Shown piece after piece: positions 34,485-42,801 of a stretch of 64,000 nt of DNA; within the stretch, counting starts at the first letter, position 1, and each line of letters opens with the position of its first letter. The stretch is from Clostridium scatologenes (GTDB lineage: Bacteria > Bacillota > Clostridia > Clostridiales > Clostridiaceae), in contig NZ_CP009933.1 in the NCBI RefSeq assembly GCF_000968375.1, forward strand, positions 2,356,001 through 2,420,000, read 5' to 3'. Below the pieces are notes generated by a model, which was given only the letters and a program-made list of their open reading frames with translations, had not been told where the DNA came from and searched no databases. The position numbers were made by a program, and so were the translations under genes.

Positions 34485-37179
34485 CTTTGTTAAACCTCCA
34501 CAGCATCTTTAATATTTTCTCAGAAGATATAGGATATTTACATATACTCTTTTCTCTGCTGCCATCTTTAAGTTTTTCCTTATCATCTACTATATAATTC
34601 TTCATTTTCTTTAAAGCTTCTTCATCTATATAATCAGCATTAAAGCTGCTTGTATCCATATTGGAAAAACCTTTAAATAGCGTAAATAAACATTGTTCTA
34701 TTTCACTACTGCTGCCACTTATTCTAGGCAGTATCTTTTGCTTTATGGAATAATCTAAAGCTTCATAAAAATCCATTATTCCTTCACTAGCTGCATAAAT
34801 TACATAAAAAACTATTTCATCTCTAACTCTATAGGCAAACTGCATGTCACATTGTTCTAAAATGTTATTTATTTTTATGAGTTCTCCTATAACCTCTTTA
34901 GCTGTGTCCTTCTTTTCACTACACTGTGATATCTTTATATATTCTGAAAGAATAAGTTTATTAGGATAAAGCTTGGATGGTACCTCAACCTTTTCTCTAT
35001 CAAAAGCATAATCTAAATTAACTTCATTAAATTCTATAGTATTTGCTCTATCCAGCACCTTTTTACTGAAGGGAAAGGTTGTTTCATCCATATTTATTGT
35101 ACCAATTATATATAAATTTTCTGGTATATATAAATCTTCAAAGCTTTTTACTGCATCTTTATCTCCAGCAAATAGCTCTCTTCTTATAAGCTTGTCTGTT
35201 TTTATTTCTCCATTTTCTTTATTTCTTGTTTCCATTATGGACAATATGTCACTGAAGTAATATTCAACTCTGGCTAAATTCATTTCATCCAAACATACAA
35301 AGTAAGGTATTTCCTTATGAGCTGCAGCTTCCTTAATTATATTTGTAAGTATTCCAGGCTGAAACTTGCTATCTATATTTCTATACCCTATTAATTCCGA
35401 TGCATCAGACCAATCTGGTCTTACTGGTATTAAATTATAAGTTTCATCCTCTCTTGAAGCTCCTAAAGCCTTAGCAAACAACTCCACCAATTTACTTTTG
35501 CCTGTTCCAGAAATTCCATATAAAATAACAAAAGGTTTAGTTTTTAATGACAGATATAGATTTTTTATAATATCCTTGCTGTATTCATAACCTTCTGCTG
35601 TTATGTAATTATAAATGTATTCCACTACATCCTTGCTCTCAAAATTTGCTTCTTCCAAGCTGGAAAGCTTTTTTGATATTGCCTCTTCTACTTCATCAGT
35701 TTCCTCATCCTTTACAGCTGCAGCTTCTTCCACATTATCTAGAAATTTTGAAGTACTGCTCCATAAAATATTGTTAATAAGCTTCTCTGCATTATTAAAA
35801 CCATTTTCTGTTAACTCACTAAATGCATTGCCAGCTTTTGCACGATTGTACTTTTCTTCTATATTTAAGTTAAATTGTTCTATGTATAATGGATGACTTA
35901 AAACACTAATCCATTTAACTCCTATTCTTTGCTTATAGGTTCTTCCTTCTTCAGTTTTATCCATATCTAGGCCATTATAAGCAAATTTACTTTCATCATC
36001 TTCTATGTAATATGTTTTTATTACTTCCCCCATTGCAATTATCTGCTGGGGTTTTGCATAAGCAATTATTTTATCACCAATATCAATTTGTTTTAGTACA
36101 TTTAATGCTCTACTTATGGAAGGATTTTTATCCAGTTCTGGAACGTAGCTAACAGCCGCACATTCATCTGACAGACAATGCTGCCATACATTTGGATATT
36201 GATAAGAAATGTTATAGAGATAATATTTCTTCGAATTCATAGTTCCAAGACCTTTTTCCAAATAATATTTGTTAAGCTTATATTTCAATATATCAATAAG
36301 TTCTTCTTTATCCTCATCAGTAAGTTCATTCCACAGCTCTTTATTAAAGCTTAAATACTCAACTTCATCTATATATTCTTTTAATATATATCCTTTTCTA
36401 CTTATAACAACATAAGGATTTTCATTCATTACATCTCTTACAATCTTTATACTTAATTCTTCTATACTTTTTTCAATTCCTGAATCAGGGGTTTCTGCAG
36501 CTAAACCTTTTTTGTGCCTTTCAAAATAGATATCTTTAACATAAGAGCAAACATCCTCATACACAGCTTTACCTTCAAAATCTGAAAGCTCTAATAATGC
36601 TATTAATAAAACCATCTTATAGGACTTTTGATAGTTTCCATTTATATTTTCTTCTTTTGTTCCAATATATTTAAAAAAATCTTCTTTTAATAATTTATTA
36701 CTCTCTTCTAAAGCTCCATTTTCTATATTTTCTTCTTCATTAAATTCGTAGCCTTCATCAGCAATAAGCTTAACCTTAAAAGTATTCATTTTATCTGCTT
36801 TATAAAATTCTATGTACTCCTGTGGTTTTTCTATATTGGGATTTTCATTGTATTTAAATATGTACTTATAACTTTTATTTAAAGTTTCTTTTATGTAATT
36901 TTTAAGTTCTTTTCTAAAAAGAAATTGATATGTATCATCTCTTTTATCTGATTTTACATTTCTAAATAATGCTTTAAACTCTTTTTCATCAATTAAAAAA
37001 GTAACTACTTCACTTTCTCCTCTTTCCAAATGATCTTTGTTTATAGCATTAAAATATTTATATGCCTCATCTTTGGGTAATGTTGTACCGTGCCTGAAGA
37101 TTGATTTATCTACTAGCTTTTTACCCAATATATCTTCTCCACCAACCTCTATCCATCCACCTGATCTGCCTTCCATCAT
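34462..37179 (-). CDS. mcrB: McrB-like AAA+ GTPase with EVE domain
   Basis: 905 residues. The N-terminal third is helical and unassigned. An EVE/PUA-like modified-base reader follows (about 315-432; YYLYNISYQYPNVWQHCLSD, IDIGDKIIAYAKPQQIIAMG, YKQRIGVKWI). The McrB-type AAA+ domain has Walker A GISGTGKS (555-562), FVCLDEMNLARVEYYFSD, and the McrB signature GTINMDETTFPFSKKVLDRAN (from about 693). McrB uses GTP to drive the McrC nuclease. The EVE domain suggests recognition of modified cytosines or other hypermodified phage bases. First gene of the mcrBC pair. Confidence 0.9.
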   Translation of the reverse strand: MMEGRSGGWIEVGGEDILGKKLVDKSIFRHGTTLPKDEAYKYFNAINKDHLERGESEVVTFLIDEKEFKALFRNVKSDKRDDTYQFLFRKELKNYIKETLNKSYKYIFKYNENPNIEKPQEYIEFYKADKMNTFKVKLIADEGYEFNEEENIENGALEESNKLLKEDFFKYIGTKEENINGNYQKSYKMVLLIALLELSDFEGKAVYEDVCSYVKDIYFERHKKGLAAETPDSGIEKSIEELSIKIVRDVMNENPYVVISRKGYILKEYIDEVEYLSFNKELWNELTDEDKEELIDILKYKLNKYYLEKGLGTMNSKKYYLYNISYQYPNVWQHCLSDECAAVSYVPELDKNPSISRALNVLKQIDIGDKIIAYAKPQQIIAMGEVIKTYYIEDDESKFAYNGLDMDKTEEGRTYKQRIGVKWISVLSHPLYIEQFNLNIEEKYNRAKAGNAFSELTENGFNNAEKLINNILWSSTSKFLDNVEEAAAVKDEETDEVEEAISKKLSSLEEANFESKDVVEYIYNYITAEGYEYSKDIIKNLYLSLKTKPFVILYGISGTGKSKLVELFAKALGASREDETYNLIPVRPDWSDASELIGYRNIDSKFQPGILTNIIKEAAAHKEIPYFVCLDEMNLARVEYYFSDILSIMETRNKENGEIKTDKLIRRELFAGDKDAVKSFEDLYIPENLYIIGTINMDETTFPFSKKVLDRANTIEFNEVNLDYAFDREKVEVPSKLYPNKLILSEYIKISQCSEKKDTAKEVIGELIKINNILEQCDMQFAYRVRDEIVFYVIYAASEGIMDFYEALDYSIKQKILPRISGSSSEIEQCLFTLFKGFSNMDTSSFNADYIDEEALKKMKNYIVDDKEKLKDGSREKSICKYPISSEKILKMLWRFNKDGFTTFW

Positions 37180-37366
37180 TTCACCTGCCTGACAAATTTA
37201 ATCACCACAGTCATATTAATTACTGTTTTTACATAAAATTTCAAATTATACTGTTATTTTATAACATATTGGGCACTTTTTAAAGAAGAAATTAGAGTTT
37301 TCTCTCTAAAATTGCATTCTATGGCTAATTTATGCTAAACTTATTTCTAAAAGAGGTGAAATCGAA

Positions 37367-37765
37367 ATGAAAAAAACAATAAAAGTTGTAGGCGCTGTTA
37401 TAGAAAATGAAGATAATGAAATACTATGTGCTCTTCGTTCCCCTATGATGTCATTACCAAACATGTGGGAATTTCCTGGTGGAAAAGTTGAAAAAGGTGA
37501 AAATTTAAAACAAGCTATAGAAAGAGAAATAAGAGAAGAATTAGATTGTAATATAAAAGCTTTTGATGTTTTTAATGAAAACACCCATGAATATGACAAT
37601 TTTATAGTAAACTTGATTACTGTAAAATGTAAATTAATATCAGGTAAACCTACTGCCAATGAGCACTCTAAACTCATATGGTTAAAGAGAGAAAATTTAC
37701 TTTCCTTAAAATGGGCTCCTGCAGATGTTCCTGCTGCTATGCAACTAACAACAGAAAAGGCATAG
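37367..37765 (+). CDS. NUDIX hydrolase, MutT-like
   Basis: 132 residues with an intact Nudix box GGKVEKGENLKQAIEREIREEL (about 34-55) and the usual flanking strands (VGAVIENEDNEILCALRSP, MWEFPGGKVE). Closest in style to (8-oxo)-dGTP diphosphatase / CTP pyrophosphohydrolase MutT enzymes that sanitise the nucleotide pool. An AGAGGTG site precedes ATG 37367. It is a single-gene unit with its own terminator, divergent from mcrB. A decayed copy of its flanks lies at 41330-41395. Confidence 0.93.
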   Translation: MKKTIKVVGAVIENEDNEILCALRSPMMSLPNMWEFPGGKVEKGENLKQAIEREIREELDCNIKAFDVFNENTHEYDNFIVNLITVKCKLISGKPTANEHSKLIWLKRENLLSLKWAPADVPAAMQLTTEKA

Positions 37766-37783
37766 CAAAATGCTATACCTTTT
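37755..37783 (+). terminator. Terminator of the NUDIX gene
   Basis: AAAAGGCATAGC pairs with GCTATACCTTTT with one mismatch; the left arm overlaps the last codons. Confidence 0.75.
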
Positions 37784-37792
37784 CTGCAAAAT

Positions 37793-38250
37793 CTAATTTT
37801 TATTTATTTCTTCCTTTAACTTTTCAACTTCTTCAATAGATAATCCAGTTTTCTTTGCTATCATTTCTTCTGAAAGTATATCCATCAGATTTTTAGCTAT
37901 CTCTATTGCTTTATCCTTTTCAGCTTGGCTCCTAGTCTCTTGCATAGCTTCTTCTTTTTCTTTTTCAAATATTTTTTCTACCTTAGTCATTTTCAACCAA
38001 CTCCTTACCATACTAGCATAGTCCTCATATAAACTTGTCTGTAGAAGTCAAAACTCTAGCTATAAAAAACTAAAGGTTTCTCTTTCATAATTTCTGTCTT
38101 CTTAACTGATAAATCCATAAGCTCCCCCATATTGTAATTCATTAAAAATTATATAATCTGAATACATATTCCTTGGGAATTTAATTCCATAAGAACTTCT
38201 TCTGTAAGCTCTAATAACTTCACTTGCTTTATATTATTTACCTTATATAG
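37793..38250 (-). pseudogene. Broken Rpn/PD-(D/E)XK transposase-family gene
   Basis: The last 72 codons are open (SWLKMTKVEKIFEKEKEEAM...). Upstream, pieces read VKLLELTEEVLMELNSQGIC, NYNMGELMDLSVKKTEIMKE and then a DFYRQVYMRTML-type frame, separated by stops and a frameshift near 38030-38060. These match the middle of a clostridial Rpn / PD-(D/E)XK transposase-family protein. The N-terminal catalytic region is missing. It sits between the NUDIX gene and an AAA/PD-(D/E)XK gene. Confidence 0.65.
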
Positions 38251-38256
38251 TTTTTC

Positions 38257-39933
38257 CTATGCCTCAGAAATCATTACTTCCTTCCCCTTAAACACAATAG
38301 CAAGCTTTATTATGTCTTCTATCCCACAATTTATAAGCTCCTCATCATATTTCATCCTATCTATTTGCTTTAATGCTTCCTTTTTTCCCTGCTCTATTGT
38401 TTCCTTTGACAGCACGTTTATTTTCTTAAATTCAATAATAATCCCTGGCTTTGAAATATCCTTCGGAATTATCATTACATCGTACCTTCCAAAGCCGCTT
38501 TCCTTATTTGATTTCACCTTGTGAGTGTTTGAAATAGAAACGAGCATTCCAAGTACAAAAGCATGGTACACTTTTTCTGGTTCTTTTCCCGATACATCAA
38601 AATAGCTTAAATTATTCATTACAAATTCCTGAAAAGCATAGCCAAAGTTTTCTATATCACCGGTGACTAAATTACTTATCATTTCTTCGTATTTTTGATT
38701 GGTCATAGCTTCCTGAAACCATTTTACTATTAAATTCTTATAAAAAATCAATACTTCTTTATTGGGGATTTTAAGTTCACAATTTAAAATTCCTTCTATA
38801 TTCTCCGTCTTCACAGCCTTTAAATAGCCGCTCAAAAGTAAAAAACTCCATATGTTTTGGTTGGAATCTTCAACCTCTGCCATAACTATAGTATCATCAA
38901 TTACCTTATTTATAGATTTTCCTTCAATAAGACACTCCAGATCTAATTTTATTTCTTTATCTCCTTTTAATAGAAGCCTTTTTATAAGATCATTGCTGCT
39001 GCTGTTAATCCAATATGGCATAAAACCATCTCTTATATTTTTTAAATAATTTAAAACTGACCATGGATTATACATTATTTCTCCAGAAAAAACATAGCCA
39101 TTGTACCATTCCTTTATGTTTTTCATATCTTCCACTGCGTTATAATAATTAGCTAGTTCTTCTACTTCTTTTTCTGTAAAACCAAATTTATCATTAAAAT
39201 TATATCTTAAAATAGTATTTACTTCTAAATTGTTTAGGCCTGAAAAAATACTTTCCTTTGCTACTCTAAGGATACCTGTTATTAAAGCTTTTTCAACATA
39301 TGGATTATCCTTTAAGGCTGCTGTTAATAAATTTCTTATTAATACTATCATTTCGTCATAGTACCCTCTAAGGTATCCCTCCTGTATTGGTACATCGTAT
39401 TCATCTATAAAAAGCATTACCTTTCTTCCATAATGCTTGTTCATATATCCCATAAGAGAACTTATTGCCTCTGATACATTTCCTATGGAAGCTTTTCTTG
39501 AAATTATTTCTTTAAAATCATTTTTATCAAATTCAGTTAAATTATCACTATACAGCAAATATTCATGCTCTTTATACAAATTTGATAACAGAACTTTTAT
39601 TCCATCTTCAAAGTTTTCAAAGGATATATGCTTTTGATTTTTAAAAGTAATGAAAATAATAGGATATTCTCCCTGCAGCTTCATTATTTCCTTTTCCTTT
39701 TCTATTTTTAAGCCTTTAAATAAATCTTTAGTTTCTTCCTTAGTCCTTATATCAAAAAAGTATTTGAGCATACTTAAATTTAATGTCTTACCAAACCTTC
39801 TGGGTCTTGGTGTCAATATTATTTTCGCACCATTTTCTATAAATTCCTTTATCAATAAACTTTTGTCTATAAAGTAGTTATTGTCTTCTATTAATTCTTT
39901 AAAATCCGATGTTCCTACTTGTATTTTCTTCAT
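38257..39933 (-). CDS. AAA-ATPase with C-terminal PD-(D/E)XK nuclease domain
   Basis: 558 residues of the clostridial AAA-ATPase-like / PD-(D/E)XK family. The N-terminus reads KIQVGTSDFKELIEDNNYFIDKSLLI, then the P-loop-like TPRPRRFGKTLNLSML (about 40-55) and Walker B MLFIDEYDVP. The C-terminal domain has SGFGRYDVMIIPKD...IIIEFK, the D...E-x-K nuclease core (about 485-515). Many clostridia carry several paralogues, but the function is unknown; mobility or defence is suspected. The coding sequence looks intact. A decayed copy of its 3' end is at about 41434-41531. Confidence 0.85.
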   Translation of the reverse strand: MKKIQVGTSDFKELIEDNNYFIDKSLLIKEFIENGAKIILTPRPRRFGKTLNLSMLKYFFDIRTKEETKDLFKGLKIEKEKEIMKLQGEYPIIFITFKNQKHISFENFEDGIKVLLSNLYKEHEYLLYSDNLTEFDKNDFKEIISRKASIGNVSEAISSLMGYMNKHYGRKVMLFIDEYDVPIQEGYLRGYYDEMIVLIRNLLTAALKDNPYVEKALITGILRVAKESIFSGLNNLEVNTILRYNFNDKFGFTEKEVEELANYYNAVEDMKNIKEWYNGYVFSGEIMYNPWSVLNYLKNIRDGFMPYWINSSSNDLIKRLLLKGDKEIKLDLECLIEGKSINKVIDDTIVMAEVEDSNQNIWSFLLLSGYLKAVKTENIEGILNCELKIPNKEVLIFYKNLIVKWFQEAMTNQKYEEMISNLVTGDIENFGYAFQEFVMNNLSYFDVSGKEPEKVYHAFVLGMLVSISNTHKVKSNKESGFGRYDVMIIPKDISKPGIIIEFKKINVLSKETIEQGKKEALKQIDRMKYDEELINCGIEDIIKLAIVFKGKEVMISEA

Positions 39934-40171
39934 TAATGCACCTTCCTTCTTTATATGGACATTATGATTTTCTTAATTGTATTATAGCCTATAAATTAGT
40001 TATTTAAAATTATAAAAACACATTATATCAATTTTCTTACCAATCCTGAATGTTTCCTCCCTCAATGTAATATAAATATACTATATTAATTAAATGTAGG
40101 CAGCTTTAATGACTACAAGAATTTAACTTTAGAATTTATGAGTATAAGTAATTTGTAAAGGAAGGATTCAT

Positions 40172-40696
40172 ATGAAAACCACTAAAAAAAATCAGATTAT
40201 TAATTTTTACAAGGATGGTCTTTATATAGATAATATAATAGAAAAAGGTTTTAATAAAAAATATGTTAAACAAGTCATAAGAGATTTTAAAGCATCAAAT
40301 TTTGACTCTCCACTTAATAGAAAAACTAATATAGATGATATAAAGCAATTAGCAGAAATACTTGAGGATCTTCAAAACAAATGTGATAAGTTGAATATCA
40401 ATGTTAATATTTCAATTAGCGTAAATAGCTGTAATCCTGATTCAATTAGTAATAACATACCTTTATTAAATCCAGTAACTGCATTTAGAGATATGGGCGA
40501 AGCCAAACTAAGAAAACAGCTAAAATTATTTAAATTGGAGCAGCTAATAAATATGATTAAAGTATACACTCCTGATTTAAACGGAAGAATATACAGACAA
40601 AAAGATATTAATGTAGTCATAGAATATATAGTTGAAATAGCATCCAAGCTTTCAAAAATGGGACAGGTGTTTAGAAATACAAGTACAGATGAATAA
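40172..40696 (+). CDS. Hypothetical 174-aa protein
   Basis: The N-terminal 45 residues look like a small helix-turn-helix (KNQIINFYKDGLYIDNIIEKGFNKKYVKQVIRDF). The middle is polar; the C-terminal 70 residues (GEAKLRKQLKLFKLEQLINM..., IYRQKDINVVIEYIVEIASKLSKMGQVFRN) resemble a conserved C-terminal helical domain seen in other uncharacterised bacterial proteins that I cannot name. AAGGAAGG precedes the start. It may be a DNA-binding regulator. There is no operon partner; the next gene begins 203 bp downstream. Confidence 0.7.
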   Translation: MKTTKKNQIINFYKDGLYIDNIIEKGFNKKYVKQVIRDFKASNFDSPLNRKTNIDDIKQLAEILEDLQNKCDKLNINVNISISVNSCNPDSISNNIPLLNPVTAFRDMGEAKLRKQLKLFKLEQLINMIKVYTPDLNGRIYRQKDINVVIEYIVEIASKLSKMGQVFRNTSTDE

Positions 40697-40899
40697 GGTG
40701 ATGTGATAAATTGCCATCAGAAAATATGCTTATATTTGTATAAATATAATAATATTCCTTTTTTGTCAAAAATAAGGTAAATGTTGATACTTACTTCCTA
40801 AAGAGTTTTAAAATTTTGTATGATAAGTATTTTTATGATATAATTACCTATTGTCGTTAAACAATGACTAAATAAAAAATGTAAAGTGAGACTATTAAA

Positions 40900-41319
40900 A
40901 TGAGAAATGAAAGATTAGAAAGAACAATAATCAAAATAGATAATGAAATTGCTGCTATGAACATAGCTAAAAAGTACTTATCAAATGTAGAAGAAATAAA
41001 TGAAGTAAAAGAAACTTTAAATAACAAAAGACAATTATTAGCCAATGAAATATATGCCGAGGATCATAGTTCTTATTCAGAATGCCGAGAAGTCATAGAA
41101 GGAATGTTAGATAAAGAATTAGAAAAAGAAGAACAAGTTGAATTGCTTGAAACCATAAAAGACAAATTTGGAAGAAAATCGCCAAATGTAAGTAAAGTAA
41201 GTAATGGACTTAATGCTTGGTTGAAAGAACTTAATATTGAATATAGTTGGATTAATAATGAAGAAACTGGTTGGGATAAATTGATTATGACTGGATTTGG
41301 ATTATATAAACAGAAATAA
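40900..41319 (+). CDS. Hypothetical 139-aa protein
   Basis: Two parts: an N-terminal coiled coil (about 1-45, RNERLERTIIKIDNEIAAMNI...) and a helical C-terminal domain (about 55-139, EVIEGMLDKELEKEEQVELLETIKDKFGR, LNAWLKELNIEYSWINNEETGWDKLIMTGFGLYK). No family recognised. Composition is ordinary for this region. It ends just before a decayed duplication. Confidence 0.6.
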   Translation: MRNERLERTIIKIDNEIAAMNIAKKYLSNVEEINEVKETLNNKRQLLANEIYAEDHSSYSECREVIEGMLDKELEKEEQVELLETIKDKFGRKSPNVSKVSNGLNAWLKELNIEYSWINNEETGWDKLIMTGFGLYKQK

Positions 41320-41362
41320 ATTTGAGCACCTATGTATGCTAAACTTTTCTAGAAGAAAGGTG

Positions 41363-41394
41363 AAAAGGTATAGTTAAAAAACACTATACCTTTT
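41363..41394 (+). terminator. Strong terminator
   Basis: Perfect 11-bp stem AAAAGGTATAG (41363-41373) / CTATACCTTTT (41384-41394) with a T6 run at its 3' side. Confidence 0.8.
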
Positions 41395-41639
41395 TTATGA
41401 TCTTTGCAAGCTGAACTCTAACTGCTGCTGCACCTCAGAAATCATTACTTCCTTTTTTTCCTGCTACATTATTTCCTTTGACAACACATTTATTTTCTTA
41501 AATTCAATAATAATTCCTGACTTTGATGTTTCTTTTTTATAAACAAAGCATTAATTTTATTCATAAATCAATTTTATTGATTTAATTATTTCAATTAATT
41601 AACTTTATTCGCAAATTAATTTTATATTCAATTGCACCA

Positions 41640-41694
41640 ATTTATCTATTTTAAAATCAAATAGATAAATTTTTATCTATTTGAAAATCAAATA
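41640..41694. promoter_or_regulatory. Twin palindromes upstream of the TauE/SafE gene
   Basis: ATTTATCTATTT (41640-41651) and AAATAGATAAAT (41659-41670) form a perfect 12-bp inverted repeat. A second, shorter copy shares TTTATCTATTTG and AAAATCAAATA (41672-41694). Likely tandem operators for an unknown regulator. Confidence 0.55.
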
Positions 41695-41772
41695 ATTATT
41701 GTAATGTATGCCAAATAGCCTTAAAATTAGGTTGTTTGTAGTTTGTAGAAAGACATCAAAGGAGGAATTATT

Positions 41773-42672
41773 ATGTTAAAAATTTTATTAGGGGTTATTG
41801 CTCTTGCAGGTATAGTATTTTTTGCAGTTCTTGTAAAGGATTGCATGAAACATTATAAGCAAAAAACTCTTGGAAATGAAAGTTTTATTACATCAGGACT
41901 TATAGGAGCAGTTGCAAACTTTTTTGATACTTTAGGTATAGGAAGCTTTGCTATAGAAACTTCTCTATTTAAAAACTTTAAACTTGTAGGTGATAAAAAG
42001 CTTCCAGGTACATTAAATGTTGGTGCTACACTACCTACAATAGTTGAAGCATTAATATTTTTAACTGTTGTTCAGGTTGAACCTGTAACTTTAGTAAGTA
42101 TGCTTTTAGCTGCTGTAGCTGGCGCATTAGTAGGTGCTGGCATCATATCTAAACTTAACGAAAAAGCTGTACAAGCTGCCATGGGTATTGCACTTGTTTG
42201 TGTAGCACTTTTAATGATTGCAGGCCAATTAAATCTTTTCCCGGTTGGTGGTGATGCCATAGGATTAACAGGTGGAAAACTTATAATAGGAATCATAGGT
42301 AATTTTATATTTGGTGCACTTAATACTTTAGGAATAGGACTTTATGCTCCTTGTATGGCACTAGTATTTGCACTTGGAATGAGTCCTAAAGTAGCCTTTC
42401 CTATAATGATGGCTTCTTGTGCTATATTACTTCCTTTTGCATCTGTTAAATTTATAAAGGAACAAGCTCATGCTCCTAAAACTTCTTTGGCCATTAATAT
42501 CATGGGTCCAATAGGAGTTTTAATAGCTGCTTATCTTGTTAAATCTCTTCCACTTTCTACTTTAAAGTGGGTAGTTGTAGCAGTTGTATTATATACATCA
42601 TTTATAATGTTTAAATCCTTTAAATCAAATAAAAATGCAGAAACTGTAGATAGTTCAGAAGAATCTGCATAA
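41773..42672 (+). CDS. TauE/SafE-family sulfite/anion exporter (TSUP)
   Basis: 299 residues with about eight hydrophobic helices and the family's duplicated glycine/proline-rich loops (GLIGAVANFFDTLGIGSFAIET, LPGTLNVGATLPTIVEAL, GALNTLGIGLYAPCMALVF). TSUP transporters move sulfite, sulfoacetate or related anions across the cytoplasmic membrane. The N-terminal helix and the short charged tail (SNKNAETVDSSEESA) fit the usual length. AAAGGAGG precedes ATG 41773. It is a single gene with upstream palindromes and its own terminator. Confidence 0.9.
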   Translation: MLKILLGVIALAGIVFFAVLVKDCMKHYKQKTLGNESFITSGLIGAVANFFDTLGIGSFAIETSLFKNFKLVGDKKLPGTLNVGATLPTIVEALIFLTVVQVEPVTLVSMLLAAVAGALVGAGIISKLNEKAVQAAMGIALVCVALLMIAGQLNLFPVGGDAIGLTGGKLIIGIIGNFIFGALNTLGIGLYAPCMALVFALGMSPKVAFPIMMASCAILLPFASVKFIKEQAHAPKTSLAINIMGPIGVLIAAYLVKSLPLSTLKWVVVAVVLYTSFIMFKSFKSNKNAETVDSSEESA

Positions 42673-42718
42673 TATAACCCGTATTCGTAAAAATCTATAA
42701 ACTAGTGAATTAAATACA

Positions 42719-42758
42719 AATAAGGCAAGAGGATTATCACATTACCCCTTGCCTTATT
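42719..42758. terminator. Bidirectional terminator between TauE and bceB
   Basis: AATAAGGCAAG (42719-42729) pairs with CTTGCCTTATT (42748-42758), T-rich on both strands; it serves converging genes. Confidence 0.8.
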
Positions 42759-42801
42759 ACTTTTAAATAAAATTTCTTCACCCCTTGCAATAAATCTTCT
42801 C

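Larger units (their letters stand above)
41320..41772. other. Decayed duplication and AT-rich regulatory stretch
   Basis: 41330-41362 resembles the NUDIX upstream region (TATGCTAAACTT, then a GGTGAAA ribosome-binding-site region as at 37333-37367), and 41363-41394 resembles its terminator. About 41434-41531 resembles the 3' end of the AAA gene (38263-38460). The internal genes are deleted. Downstream, 41535-41770 is very AT-rich and carries palindromes before the TauE gene. Confidence 0.65.
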
